NCBI GenBank assembly: GCA_002365855.1
Contig: DFAP01000088.1
Location: 50,699 to 74,058 of the forward strand
Source of the DNA: Pelotomaculum sp. UBA3103
Lineage (GTDB): Bacteria > Bacillota > Desulfotomaculia > Desulfotomaculales > Pelotomaculaceae
Reading direction: 5' to 3'
DNA length: 23,360 bases
The number at the start of each line of letters is the position of its first letter. The first letter of the stretch is position 1. The translations under genes and the position numbers were made by a program. The notes under the pieces are model-generated. The model was not told the origin of the DNA and ran no database searches. It worked only from the letters and a program-made list of their open reading frames with translations. Shown in pieces: positions 1 to 8,219 of this stretch.

Positions 1-367
1 ATTGCTGGACACACCGGGTATACTGAAGCCTGGAGTTGAGAGACCGGAGGCGGCTTTCCGTCTGATAGCGACCGGAGCGATCAAGGAGGACCTGTATGAC
101 CTGCATAAAGCCGCGGTAGTGTTGTTGAAATGGCTGGTGAAGAAATACCCTCAAGCTTTAAAAGACAGGTACAGGCTGGAGCCTCTGCCGCATGAGCCGG
201 AAATTATTCTGGAAGAGATAGGGTCAATGAGAGGCTACTATCAAGCTGGTGGAATTGTGGATACTCTGAAAGCGGCGCAGGCTGTTCTGAAGGAGTTTAG
301 GGAAGGGACACTCGGCCGTTACACAATGGATGACCCCGGTGATATCAAAGAATTTGACGCTTTTTAG
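1..367 (+). CDS. rbgA: Ribosome biogenesis GTPase RbgA/YlqF, C-terminal part (5' end outside window)
   Basis: The frame is open from the window edge, with codons starting at base 2, and ends at TAG 365-367. The visible 121 residues begin with the GTPase G3 motif (LDTPG) and continue into the helical C-terminal domain of the YlqF/RbgA family, including the GSMRGYYQAGG segment. In this family the GTPase assists a late step of 50S subunit assembly in the cytoplasm; it is a circularly permuted GTPase, so G4, G5 and G1 lie upstream, outside the window. In many Firmicutes rnhB follows rbgA directly; here about 8 kb of formate dehydrogenase and Tat genes separate them. The family call is strong despite truncation. 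Confidence 0.9.
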   Translation, partial: LLDTPGILKPGVERPEAAFRLIATGAIKEDLYDLHKAAVVLLKWLVKKYPQALKDRYRLEPLPHEPEIILEEIGSMRGYYQAGGIVDTLKAAQAVLKEFREGTLGRYTMDDPGDIKEFDAF

Positions 368-448
368 CAGGATCTTTTACCTTGCAGCCAGAATAAATAG
401 ATAATAATGTTTTTCCTGTTACCTAAAAGTATTTTTGGGGAGGGGTTA

Positions 449-673
449 GTGTTGCCAAGTCTAGGTATGCCTGAACTGATATTGATTTTGGTAATTGCGA
501 TGGTTATATTCGGCCCTAAGAAACTACCTGAGATGGGAAAGTCCCTCGGTAAAACCATGAATGAGTTCCGCAGGGCTTCGGCGTCGGGCCTGGATGAAGT
601 TAACGTCATAACAAAGGAAATTAAAGATGAGGTTCAGCAGGTCGCCAGCGTCATTCAGAATAAACCCAATTAA
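449..673 (+). CDS. tatA: Twin-arginine translocase subunit TatA/TatE (first copy)
   Basis: A protein of about 74 residues with the TatA layout: a short N-terminus (PSLGMPELI), one hydrophobic helix (ILILVIAMVIFG), the FGPKKLPEMGKSLG hinge and amphipathic helix, then a charged tail. TatA oligomers form the pore of the Tat pathway, which exports folded cofactor-loaded proteins. The start is taken as GTG 449, with TTG 452 an equal alternative; both sit 5-8 bases after a GGGGAGGGG ribosome site (437-445). The ATG at 407 would add an uncharacteristic 14-residue extension and lacks a ribosome site. The gene converges with the fdn operon, whose catalytic subunit has a Tat signal. A second tatA lies at 7098-7310 beside tatC. 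Confidence 0.9.
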   Translation: MLPSLGMPELILILVIAMVIFGPKKLPEMGKSLGKTMNEFRRASASGLDEVNVITKEIKDEVQQVASVIQNKPN

Positions 674-709
674 ATTATTATTTTTATTTCCTTAAAAAGA
701 TTTAACCGT

Positions 710-748
710 AAACGCAAGTAGCAGAAAATGCTTGCGTTTAATTTTTTG
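710..748 (+). terminator. Rho-independent terminator after tatA
   Basis: A 9-bp perfect stem, AAACGCAAG (710-718) with CTTGCGTTT (731-739), is followed by AATTTTTTG. The run of T lies on the plus strand, so it ends the first tatA transcript. Confidence 0.8.
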
Positions 749-764
749 TTTTTATATATAAAGA

Positions 765-798
765 AGTCCAGGAGGGCAATCAATATCCCTCCTGGACT
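765..798 (-). terminator. Terminator hairpin at the end of the fdn operon
   Basis: A 12-bp perfect inverted repeat, AGTCCAGGAGGG (765-776) with CCCTCCTGGACT (787-798), lies 42 bases past the stop of the hybB-like gene. The minus strand continues with TTCTTTATATATAAA, a weak U-rich tail. It sits back to back with the tatA terminator in this convergent gap and may act from both sides. Confidence 0.65.
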
Positions 799-839
799 CT
801 TATTAGACATATTAAAACCAGTAATCCGCTCAGGCCGTG

Positions 840-2012
840 TTAGGCATGAATCCCCGGTTTGGAAGCAAAGTCGTGCCCGTGTGAAACGTGGTCCTCTTTG
901 GACAGAATTGGGAAATTTTCCACCACAAAACAGTAAAGAAGGACCAGAGCGCTCCACATACCGATTGTGATCATCCACTCCCAGAAGCTCGGGAAGTAGC
1001 TGCCGCCTGCAGCCTTGGCCATCCCCGTGAACACTACGTTCATCCGGTTGAAGATGACGCCCACTACCACCAGAATGGAGGCGGTTAGGACCCCCCACAG
1101 CTTGGTACGGATGGAGGGAATAGCGTACATGATAATTGGAATCACAACAAAACCAATCATCTCAATCAAAAACATGTTACTTTCATAAGAGCCGTTAAAT
1201 GCCATAGAAAAGACACCCCGGTATACCAAGTCAATTATTTTTACGATCAGGTAAATAACCATCATCCAAAGGGTGACTTTGGTCAGGCTTTCAAAGACAT
1301 GCATCTCTGGTTCCCGGCCGTAGGCCCTGGCTGCCAGGGTGCCCTCAACTGTAACCATGGCCGGCCCAAGGAAGAAGGCTGACCAGACAAAGAAAAATGG
1401 TATAATCATGGACCACCATAACGGGTACAGTCTATCTATTGCGACGATATAAAGGGAACCCAGTGATGATTGGTGCAGAGATGGTAGGACAATACCAAGA
1501 ATCAGCATCGGGGTCATTAAAGCTCCTAAGATCTTCTTCATAGCGGGGAAATTGACCTTTTCAAAAAAGATATCCCCGAACTCCAGAACCTGCACAGTGG
1601 TATAGAGTGAAATGCACCAGAATACCTCAAAGAGCACGGAGTGGAATCCCCAGTAAAAGAAGGGGCGCCAGAAGTTGTACCATCTCCCGATATCCAGGAA
1701 AAGGCTGACCAAGGCGATAATGTAACCAATCAGGGAAGTCAACAGCGCGGCGCGGGCGATCGGCAGGTACTTATCCTTGTGCAGTACGTGAACGATCAGT
1801 GCGGTGCTAAACCCGCCGCCTGCCAGGGCGATGCCGCAAAGCAGGTCAAAGCCGATCCACAGTCCCCAAGGCCACTCATCGCTAAGGTTGGTTACAGCTC
1901 CCAGGCCGTAAACAAAACGGTAAAGTGCCGCCGCGACTGCAATAGCCACGAAAGCAAATAATAACATTCTAAAAGCAGTGATCCTGAAACTCCAGTTTCT
2001 TCCTATTTGCAT
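840..2012 (-). CDS. hybB: HybB/NrfD-type integral membrane subunit of the formate dehydrogenase
   Basis: About 390 residues with nine or ten hydrophobic segments and the WPWGLWIGFDLLCGIALAGG signature of the HybB branch of the NrfD/PsrC family. These quinone-reactive membrane subunits carry no haem and partner with a periplasm-side ferredoxin subunit. Here it is the third gene of fdnGHx, starting 27 bases after fdnH, so it most likely passes electrons from formate to menaquinone. It takes the place that a cytochrome b (FdnI) has in E. coli. ATG 2012 is chosen over GTG 2021 because the GTG overlaps the GGAGG ribosome site, while the ATG sits 8 bases after it. The family call is sure; the exact electron acceptor is inference. 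Confidence 0.88.
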   Translation of the reverse strand: MQIGRNWSFRITAFRMLLFAFVAIAVAAALYRFVYGLGAVTNLSDEWPWGLWIGFDLLCGIALAGGGFSTALIVHVLHKDKYLPIARAALLTSLIGYIIALVSLFLDIGRWYNFWRPFFYWGFHSVLFEVFWCISLYTTVQVLEFGDIFFEKVNFPAMKKILGALMTPMLILGIVLPSLHQSSLGSLYIVAIDRLYPLWWSMIIPFFFVWSAFFLGPAMVTVEGTLAARAYGREPEMHVFESLTKVTLWMMVIYLIVKIIDLVYRGVFSMAFNGSYESNMFLIEMIGFVVIPIIMYAIPSIRTKLWGVLTASILVVVGVIFNRMNVVFTGMAKAAGGSYFPSFWEWMITIGMWSALVLLYCFVVENFPILSKEDHVSHGHDFASKPGIHA

Positions 2013-2039
2013 TTGCTTCACCTCCAGTCTAAGATATGA

Positions 2040-2873
2040 CTATTCCTTAGGATCTACAGGAGCGTACATTTCTGACTCGTCATGGACCTCAGCCCGCCTC
2101 TTGGTGTAAGCGCGCATCGCGGTCAGGAGGGCGCCCCAGCCAAAGAATATTGCAGGTGTCCATTTCAACACATCCCAGGTTAAGGAAGGGATGGACCTTT
2201 CAGTAACCGGCTTGCCGTAAGCTTCAGTCCTGAAGCCGATTTTATCGAAAGGAACGTCGGAAATATACAACCAGGAAGTACCGCCGTATTCCTTCTCACC
2301 GTAAACGCGCTTGACGTAGTTGGGGTTTTTGTTGATCCTGTCCCAAGCTTCGGCAAGAAGCTCCTCCCTGTCGCCAAATTTCAAGGTCTGTGTGGGGCAG
2401 GAGGTCACGCAGGCGGGTTCCAAACCCTCTTCTTTCATCCGGTCATAGCAAAAACGGCACTTCAGTACGTACGGGAAAGCCTTATCCCACTGGAATGACG
2501 GTACGCCGAATGGACAGGCGATCATGCAGTAGCGGCAGCCAACACAATAATCCTGATTTAGTGTAGTTGGCTTGTAAATAACCGCTCCTTCTTTTGTTTT
2601 TACGAATGAATGAGTGAAGCATGCTGATTCACAGGCGGGCTCAAGGCAGTGCATGCACTGTTTCTTGACAAAGCGCCATTTTATGTCGTCGCCATCTTCT
2701 ATCATGTAGTTGTTAACAACCGTCCAGTTATTTGCATCCATTTTACCCGGAGCGTCCCAATTATTCTGAAATCCACCCGGGATGGAAGGCAGGTCGTTCC
2801 ATGACTTGCACGATACCATGCAGCTCCGGCAGGCAATGCACCTTGTAACATCCACCAATACACCTTTAGACAT
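2040..2873 (-). CDS. fdnH: Formate dehydrogenase iron-sulfur (beta) subunit
   Basis: About 277 residues with four cysteine clusters that fit four [4Fe-4S] centres. Numbered from the upstream ATG at 2876 they are C13/16/19/23, C74/77/82/86, C111/114/117/121 and C140/143/156/160. This is the DMSO-reductase-type electron-transfer subunit (FdnH, HybA, DmsB relatives). A single hydrophobic stretch near residues 238-257 would anchor it in the membrane, as in E. coli FdnH. It carries electrons from the molybdenum or tungsten site of FdnG to the HybB-like subunit. Of two adjacent ATG codons, 2873 has the better spacing (7 bases) to GGAGG. It has no signal peptide of its own, so it is probably exported together with FdnG. 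Confidence 0.92.
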   Translation of the reverse strand: MSKGVLVDVTRCIACRSCMVSCKSWNDLPSIPGGFQNNWDAPGKMDANNWTVVNNYMIEDGDDIKWRFVKKQCMHCLEPACESACFTHSFVKTKEGAVIYKPTTLNQDYCVGCRYCMIACPFGVPSFQWDKAFPYVLKCRFCYDRMKEEGLEPACVTSCPTQTLKFGDREELLAEAWDRINKNPNYVKRVYGEKEYGGTSWLYISDVPFDKIGFRTEAYGKPVTERSIPSLTWDVLKWTPAIFFGWGALLTAMRAYTKRRAEVHDESEMYAPVDPKE

Positions 2874-2917
2874 CATTACACCTCCGATTTCTGCTAGGGA
2901 TTAGGTGGTTCCCATTC

Positions 2918-5900
2918 CTACGCTTTCTTAATATTGCAGAGGAAAGCTTTGGATTCGGGAATCTTCGTATTGGGATCACCGACGCATGGAGTGAGGTCAT
3001 TTGCTGTGGCGCCCGGAACAAGCGATTGATAACCCCAGCACCAGGGAAGGCCGACAATTTCAATTTCCTTCCCGTTGATATTTAGCGGTTTGATGATAGG
3101 CAAAACGTTTGCTTTACACTTTATTTCTCCACGGGCTGAACTGACCGCTACAAGATCACCGGCGTTTATCCCCAGCTTTTGCGCCAGGCCCGGTGATATT
3201 GTGGCAAACATCTCAGGCATTAACATCGCCAGCGTGGGGCAGTTTCTGGTAACGATGCCGCTCTGGTAGTGCTCGACCAGTCGGTGGGTAGTTGCAACGT
3301 ATGGAAAGTCCGTACTTCCCACATCCGCGATCTTGGCAAAATCTCCTTTGTATCGGGCGTATAACGGATTGTTTTGCCGCTTGCCCATAATGTTCTTGAC
3401 CGGGCTTTCCACTGGTTCATAATGTTCCGGTATTGGCCCGTCACTCATGCCGACAGGAGCAAACAAGCGGCTAACGCCCTCGACTGTCATAATATACGGG
3501 CTTGCGGCTGATTTTTCAGGTGGAATAAATGTGCCTGTCGCGGCATCTTTAAATCCAAAATCGGGCACGTCGTTGGTAATCCACTTTGTCCCGTCCCACT
3601 CAACCAGCGTTCTCTTGGGATCCCACGGCTTGCCGGATGGGTCTGCCGAGCAGCGGTTGTACACGATGCGCCGGTTTAAAGGCCAGGAGAAAGACCACTT
3701 TGGAAATAGCCCGAGGTTGCTTTTGTCTTCCCGGCTGCGCCTCTGGCAGGCCGGCACTTTCAGTACCGGATCCTCAAACATATAGCCTGTGTAAATCCAG
3801 ATGCCGCAGGCGGTTGACCCGTCATCTTTAAGCGCGCCGAAGGAGCTTAAGACCTTTCCGTCGGCAACAGTGAAACCGTTCATTTCGTTTGCTACTTTAA
3901 TGATGTCAGGTTCATCGTGATGGGGAATGTCATAATCCCAGGTCATGCTGAAGATGGGTTCGGTAAATACACCACCGGACTTGTACTCATTACGGACGGC
4001 CTTCATCAGGCGGTCACAAATCCAGAGGTCGCTCTTCGCCTCTACGGGTGGCTCTACAGCTTTCCAGCGCCACTGGATCCAGCGCGAGCTGTTGGCCACT
4101 GATCCCTCTTTTTCATAGGAGAAGGCAGCCGGCAGCATAAAGACCTCTGTCTTGATGTCGGCAGGATTTGCGCCCGGGCGCTTCCAAAAAGCCGCTGTTT
4201 CTGTTTCGAATAAATCGATGGCTACCATCCAGTCAAGGTTTTCCATGGCTTTTTTGGCAACTATAGCTGAAGGCCCACCCACCGCCGGGTTTTGTCCCCA
4301 GGCGAAAAAGCCCTTAACCTTTCCTGCATCCATATCCTGGAATATGGCCATATGGGAATGATCCTTGCCGTCCAGCTTGGGCACCCAGTCATAGCAAAAG
4401 TCATTCTCCTGAGTGGCCTTGTCGCCGTACCAAGCTTTCAGCATGCTGACCATGAACTTGGGCCTGTTGGTCCAGTAGCCTGATTTAGGAGTTGTTGCCT
4501 GGTAATCTTTTAGTGTGGAATGAGGTGCGGCATTCGGCATGGGCAGGTATCCCGGGAGCAGGTGGTACAGCATGGCCATGTCGGTTGAGCCCTGCACGTT
4601 TGACTCGCCGCGCTGGGCGTTTACACCGCCGCCGGCAATGCCGATATTACCCAGCAGCAACTGCAGCATGGCTGTTGCCCGAACGTTTTGACCGCCGTAA
4701 GTGTGCTGGGTTATTCCCATCGCGTAAAGCAGATTGCCGGCCTTGCCCGGTTTTCCCGTTGAGCAGTAAAGATCACAGACTTTTTTGTAAAGGTCCTCGG
4801 GTGTCCCGGTAATATTACAAACGGTCTTAATGTCGTAGCGGGAAACGTGCTGCTTTAAAATTTGAAATACGCAGTTGGGATCCTGAAGAGTCGGGTCTTT
4901 TTTGACAGCGTCCCCGTTCTTCTGGTAAACCCAAGACTTCATGTCATAGCTAAACACGCTGTCTTTTTCGGTCAGGCCGCTGAATTCACCGTCTTTAAAA
5001 CTGTATTCGGGGCTGACCAGATAAGAGGCGTTGGTGTAATTAACAACATATTCATGGTGATAAAGGTTATTCTGGATGGCATAGTTCATTATCCCGTAAA
5101 GGAATGCGATATCAGTGCCTGGACGAAGAGGCGCGTAAATATCGGCATGGGCCGCTGTTTTTGTAAACCTCGGGTCTGTAACAATGAGTTTAGCGCCTCT
5201 AGTTGCTTTGGCAATTCCTATAAAGCGCATAGCCTGAGGGTGGTTTTCCGCGGGGTTGGCGCCTATGCAGAAGAACACGTCCGAATTCTTATAATCAGTG
5301 AAGCTATTTGTCATGCAGCCTCTACCAAACGATTGGCCAAGACCGGCCACAGTAGAGGAGTGTCAGAGGCGGGCGTGGTGATCAACATTGATAATCCCCA
5401 GCGAACGCAGGAACTTATGCATAATATAGTTTTCTTCGTTGTCGATAGATGCGCTGCCCAGGTGTCCTATGGCCTGGGTGCGGTTGACCGTGACGCCGTT
5501 TGCGTCTTTTTGTTCAAAATTTTCGTCCCGTGTTTTTTTCACTCTCTTAGCGATTTCGGTAAGAGCCCAGTCCCAGTCCTTCTTTTCCCAATTGCTGCTT
5601 CCGGGGGCGCGGTAAAGCACCTCGGTTACCCTCTGTTTGTTGAGTGTCCTTTGGCGGCTCTTAGGATCTACAATCGTATTGGCCTCGCCGAGGGCAATGC
5701 CCTTGCAGCACATGGAGCCTTCATTGTTGGGGTTGTCCGGGTCGCCTTCAATATGAATTACCTTTTCTCCTTCGGAATAAACAATTAGTCCACAGCCGCA
5801 ACCGCAATAGGCGCAAACGGATGCTGTTTCTGTAGCATTCTTAATTTTAAGCGGGCCTAAATCAAAAGTAGGGAGCTTGTCTTCCGCGGTGCTCGCCAGT

Positions 5901-5995
5901 GCCGGTACAGCGCTGACACCTTGCAGTAAAGCTGTTCCGGCGGTTCCTAGACCAAGGTATTTCAAAAAATCGCGACGACTGATTTTAGGCTTCAC
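2918..5995 (-). CDS. fdnG: Selenocysteine-containing formate dehydrogenase catalytic (alpha) subunit, Tat-exported
   Basis: One gene of 1025 residues, read through an in-frame TGA at 5363-5365 as selenocysteine 211 (ARLUHSSTVAGLGQSFGRG); E. coli FdnG reads VUHGPTVASL in the same place. It oxidises formate to CO2 at a bis-molybdopterin Mo or W site. The N-terminus is a twin-arginine signal (SRRDFLK, residues 6-12, then a hydrophobic stretch to about residue 34). A [4Fe-4S] site follows (C61, C64, C68, C96). The C-terminal part is a molybdopterin-dinucleotide-binding domain. The GTG start at 5995 is 7 bases after AAAGGAGG. It lies behind a Moco-riboswitch-like leader and is followed by fdnH and a hybB-like gene. 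Read naively it looks like two broken ORFs (5363-5995 and 2918-5350), but both halves are in frame and no sequence is missing. Confidence 0.95.
5319..5365 (-). promoter_or_regulatory. Selenocysteine UGA codon with SECIS-like hairpin
   Basis: Directly after UGA (5363-5365) the mRNA can fold into a lower stem CCUCUAC (5358-5352) with GUAGAGG (5325-5319), 7 perfect pairs. An upper stem UGGCC/GGCCA (5349-5345 with 5338-5334) is capped by the loop GGUCUU (5344-5339). Placement just 3' of the UGA and a GGUCU-type loop match the bacterial SECIS known from E. coli fdhF and fdnG, which binds SelB. Position and pairing are seen in the sequence; function is by analogy. No selA, selB, selC or selD lies in the window. 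Confidence 0.85.
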
Positions 5996-6044
5996 AATCT
6001 GACCTCCTTTGACTTAAAAGTGCACGTGCTCAGTCATCTCGCAG

Positions 6045-6140
6045 ATCTCCTTTCCACAATGGGAGGCACACCGGTTTCCCTATATACCCTTACGACCCGG
6101 AAATCATAGCTCAGCGCTTTAGACCGCCAGGTTCGGAGAT
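6045..6140 (-). promoter_or_regulatory. Moco-riboswitch-like structured leader of fdnG
   Basis: On the minus strand, 50 to 145 bases before the fdnG start, the RNA is closed by AUCUCC (6140-6135) with GGAGAU (6050-6045). Inside are the blocks CUCCGAACC, UGCCUCCC and GGAAAGGAG, which I recall as conserved in the molybdenum cofactor RNA motif, plus an inner UUUCC/GGAAA arm of variable type. The motif is known before molybdenum cofactor synthesis, transport and enzyme genes, which fits a gene whose product needs the cofactor. Between it and the ribosome site a 5-bp hairpin (UGACU/AGUCA, 6036-6032 and 6014-6010) lies next to AAAGGAGG, suggesting control of translation. Upstream there is also an 8-bp inverted repeat (6174-6181 with 6196-6203) of unknown role. 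A covariance-model match would settle the call. Confidence 0.65.
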
Positions 6141-6274
6141 ATTTAAACGAAATTGTCTATAACCCTACTCACCTTCGCTTTATCAAGAATCAAAAAAAGC
6201 GAACTATTCTTTCCTCCTTTCATTAGTAAATAAAAAAATTCTCCAAACCTAAATACTAATAAAGCTGCCCTTTT

Positions 6275-7048
6275 TTACCGGGCTTGCATTTCTGCCATAT
6301 CTTCCAACTCTTCGCGCTGTCTTTTGCGGGCTATTCTCCGCTCAACAACACGCACAATTGACGCGCTTATTTCAAACAGCAAGTACATCGGCCCGCTTAC
6401 CATCAGGCAGGTAATCACATCCGGGGTCGGCGTAATCACGGCAGCCAGGGCGACGATGGCAAGTATCGCATAGCGCCTGTTTTTAGCCAGAAAAGCATAT
6501 GATACAATCTCAAATTTAGCCAGGAAGTAGCTGACTAAAGGGAACTCAAAGATAATGCCAAACGGCAATAGAAAAGAAAGGGTAAAGGAAATATACTTGT
6601 CAATGGTCAGCATGGGATCTAACTGAGGTCCGGCAAACTGCAGTAAAAATGTAACTCCCAAACTGAAAACTCCAAAAAAACCGAATGCTACCCCGCCAAC
6701 AAAACTCAAGAAAGAAATTATTACAAAAAGAGTGAAGTATATCCTTTCATTTTTTTTCAGCGCAGGTATAATAAAGCTCCATATCTGCCATAAAATAACC
6801 GGTAGCGCGGCTAAAAAACCCGCAAAAAATGACACTTTGATCTTAACGAAGATAGCTTCTGTGATGCCGGTGAAATAGGTCTTATGTCCCAATGATGTAA
6901 TCGGCTGCAGCAACCTGGCCAAGATTTGGTCACTAAAAAAATAAGCAGCCACAGCAAATATTGTAGTACCAACGATTGAGATGATTAAAACACGGCGCAG
7001 TTCTTCGAGGTGCTCCATTATGGGCATTTCGTCAGTTTTTTTAGCCAT
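6275..7048 (-). CDS. tatC: Twin-arginine translocase subunit TatC
   Basis: About 257 residues with six hydrophobic segments and the TatC N-terminal signature MEHLEELRR (residues 11-19), which forms part of the twin-arginine recognition surface. The later segments SFIIPALKKNER and FEFPLVSYFLA, and the ITPTPDV loop, are also typical. It is the membrane receptor for Tat substrates such as the FdnG precursor encoded just downstream. ATG 7048 is chosen because it follows AGAGGAAG at 4-5 bases; the open frame continues to 7084 without a ribosome site. It starts 49 bases after tatA, and together with fdhE forms the upstream part of the cluster. Confidence 0.95.
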   Translation of the reverse strand: MAKKTDEMPIMEHLEELRRVLIISIVGTTIFAVAAYFFSDQILARLLQPITSLGHKTYFTGITEAIFVKIKVSFFAGFLAALPVILWQIWSFIIPALKKNERIYFTLFVIISFLSFVGGVAFGFFGVFSLGVTFLLQFAGPQLDPMLTIDKYISFTLSFLLPFGIIFEFPLVSYFLAKFEIVSYAFLAKNRRYAILAIVALAAVITPTPDVITCLMVSGPMYLLFEISASIVRVVERRIARKRQREELEDMAEMQAR

Positions 7049-7097
7049 GTCGCTTCCTCTCTGATGTTCACCGGTTGTCTTCAAATAATAGCGCGTA

Positions 7098-7310
7098 TTA
7101 ACTCTTGGCTGCTTTTAAGACCTGCTGCTCTTCTTGTTTTTCCCTGTTTGGGTTTGTTTCTACTTCTTCCATGATTTCTGCCGATGAGCGACGGAACTCT
7201 CTGATAGTCTTGCCTATCGCTTTCCCCAGATCCGGAAGTTTGCCGGGACCAAAAATAATCAGAGCCAGGGCCAGGACCAAAATCAACTCAGGCGCTCCAA
7301 TATGTGGCAT
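7098..7310 (-). CDS. tatA: Twin-arginine translocase subunit TatA/TatE (second copy)
   Basis: 70 residues: MPHIGAPELI, a hydrophobic helix (LVLALALIIFG), the FGPGKLPDLGKAIG hinge, an amphipathic helix and a charged Gln/Glu-rich tail. It is clearly paralogous to the copy at 449-673 but differs at the hinge (GPGKLPDL against GPKKLPEM) and in the tail. It would supply the pore-forming subunit with the adjacent TatC. ATG 7310 follows AAAGGAG at about 11 bases, a slightly long gap. There is no separate tatB; many Gram-positive systems work with TatA and TatC alone. Confidence 0.93.
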   Translation of the reverse strand: MPHIGAPELILVLALALIIFGPGKLPDLGKAIGKTIREFRRSSAEIMEEVETNPNREKQEEQQVLKAAKS

Positions 7311-7332
7311 TGATGTTTACACTCCTTTCAAT

Positions 7333-7376
7333 TTTAATATTTATTTACGACACATTTAATATTTATTTACGACACA
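7333..7376. repeat. Perfect tandem duplication, 2 x 22 bp
   Basis: The 22-base unit TTTAATATTTATTTACGACA plus CA occurs at 7333-7354 and again at 7355-7376 without mismatch. It lies between fdhE and the second tatA, so it is probably inside the transcribed leader of tatA. It could be a recent slippage duplication or a pair of binding sites; the sequence does not say which. Confidence 0.9.
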
Positions 7377-7403
7377 ATTACTCATTTCTCCTGCCTTATA
7401 ATA

Positions 7404-8219
7404 TTATTTTTCAGGGTCTTTTAGAGGCTGGCAGGCTTGTTCGTTGAAATAACCTTCACGCATGGCCAGAATATCCAGGTGAACCGTGTTTATGTCTTCC
7501 CAGAACAAATTGACCGACTTGCCGTCTGTTTTTTCTTGATCAAGGGTCTTAATGTAGCCATGACATTTTCGGCAGTAATAAACCCGGTATTTTTCCATTC
7601 CTTCTACGGTAAAAAAATGAGATTCTCCATCCAGGCAGTAGGGGCAGCCAAGTCGATGGAAACGCCATTTAATTTCACATAGCCCACAGTACAACTGCCG
7701 TTTACCAGTTCCTTTTTCCAGCAGGGCCAGGGATGGTTTGCCGCCGCAGACGGGGCAGTCCCCCTTTAGCCACATTTCAAGTTCGTAAAGTTTTCCAACT
7801 TCCTGGCTGTATCGCAGCATAAAAGGCTTAACCGTATGGTTTATTAAAAACCCAAATGTTTCAGTCGAATAATCCGGTGTCACGTCAGTTATTAAGCTGG
7901 TTCCCGGGGTAAATGCCCGTGAAACAAAGAGCATTCTTTCCTCCGGCTCCACCGGAAGGGTGGCCGCTATTTTGTCAATATCCTCGGCTAGTTCAGGGGT
8001 GAATTCAATAACGATTTCACATACCTGTTCAAATACATTAAAAAATTCGTCAGAGCTTACCTGTGGAGGACAGAGTTTGACCAGTGGTATCCTTTTTTCG
8101 AATCCCAACTTAATAACATCCGCCGCAGGACAGGAGAAAATGACAGCATCATCAGGTACTGTAACCCGGGCAAATTCTTTGTGAAAATCAACGAGGGCCT
8201 GCTGGAGTGATTGCTGCAC
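7404..8219 (-). CDS. fdhE: Formate dehydrogenase accessory protein FdhE
   Basis: 271 residues with four CxxC pairs in the C-terminal half (C155/158, C178/181, C192/195, C216/219), the iron-binding rubredoxin-like pattern of FdhE. Segments such as DCPVCGGKPSL and LGCPYC are typical. FdhE is a cytoplasmic assembly protein that binds the catalytic subunit of respiratory formate dehydrogenase before Tat export. Its place upstream of tatA-tatC-fdnG fits that role. The start is GTG 8219, the first possible start after an in-frame stop, with a weak GAAGG site close to it; a later start cannot be excluded. A promoter candidate lies about 105 bases upstream. Confidence 0.92.
   Translation of the reverse strand: MQQSLQQALVDFHKEFARVTVPDDAVIFSCPAADVIKLGFEKRIPLVKLCPPQVSSDEFFNVFEQVCEIVIEFTPELAEDIDKIAATLPVEPEERMLFVSRAFTPGTSLITDVTPDYSTETFGFLINHTVKPFMLRYSQEVGKLYELEMWLKGDCPVCGGKPSLALLEKGTGKRQLYCGLCEIKWRFHRLGCPYCLDGESHFFTVEGMEKYRVYYCRKCHGYIKTLDQEKTDGKSVNLFWEDINTVHLDILAMREGYFNEQACQPLKDPEK

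Noticed and set aside
4862..5788. 308-codon open frame on the plus strand
   Set aside because: It lies antisense to fdnG, has low-complexity Val/Phe-rich content and no ribosome site. The minus-strand frame has clear FdnG motifs.
2918..5995. fdnG as a frameshifted or nonsense pseudogene
   Set aside because: Both halves are in the same frame, separated only by UGA at the known selenocysteine site and followed by a SECIS-like hairpin.
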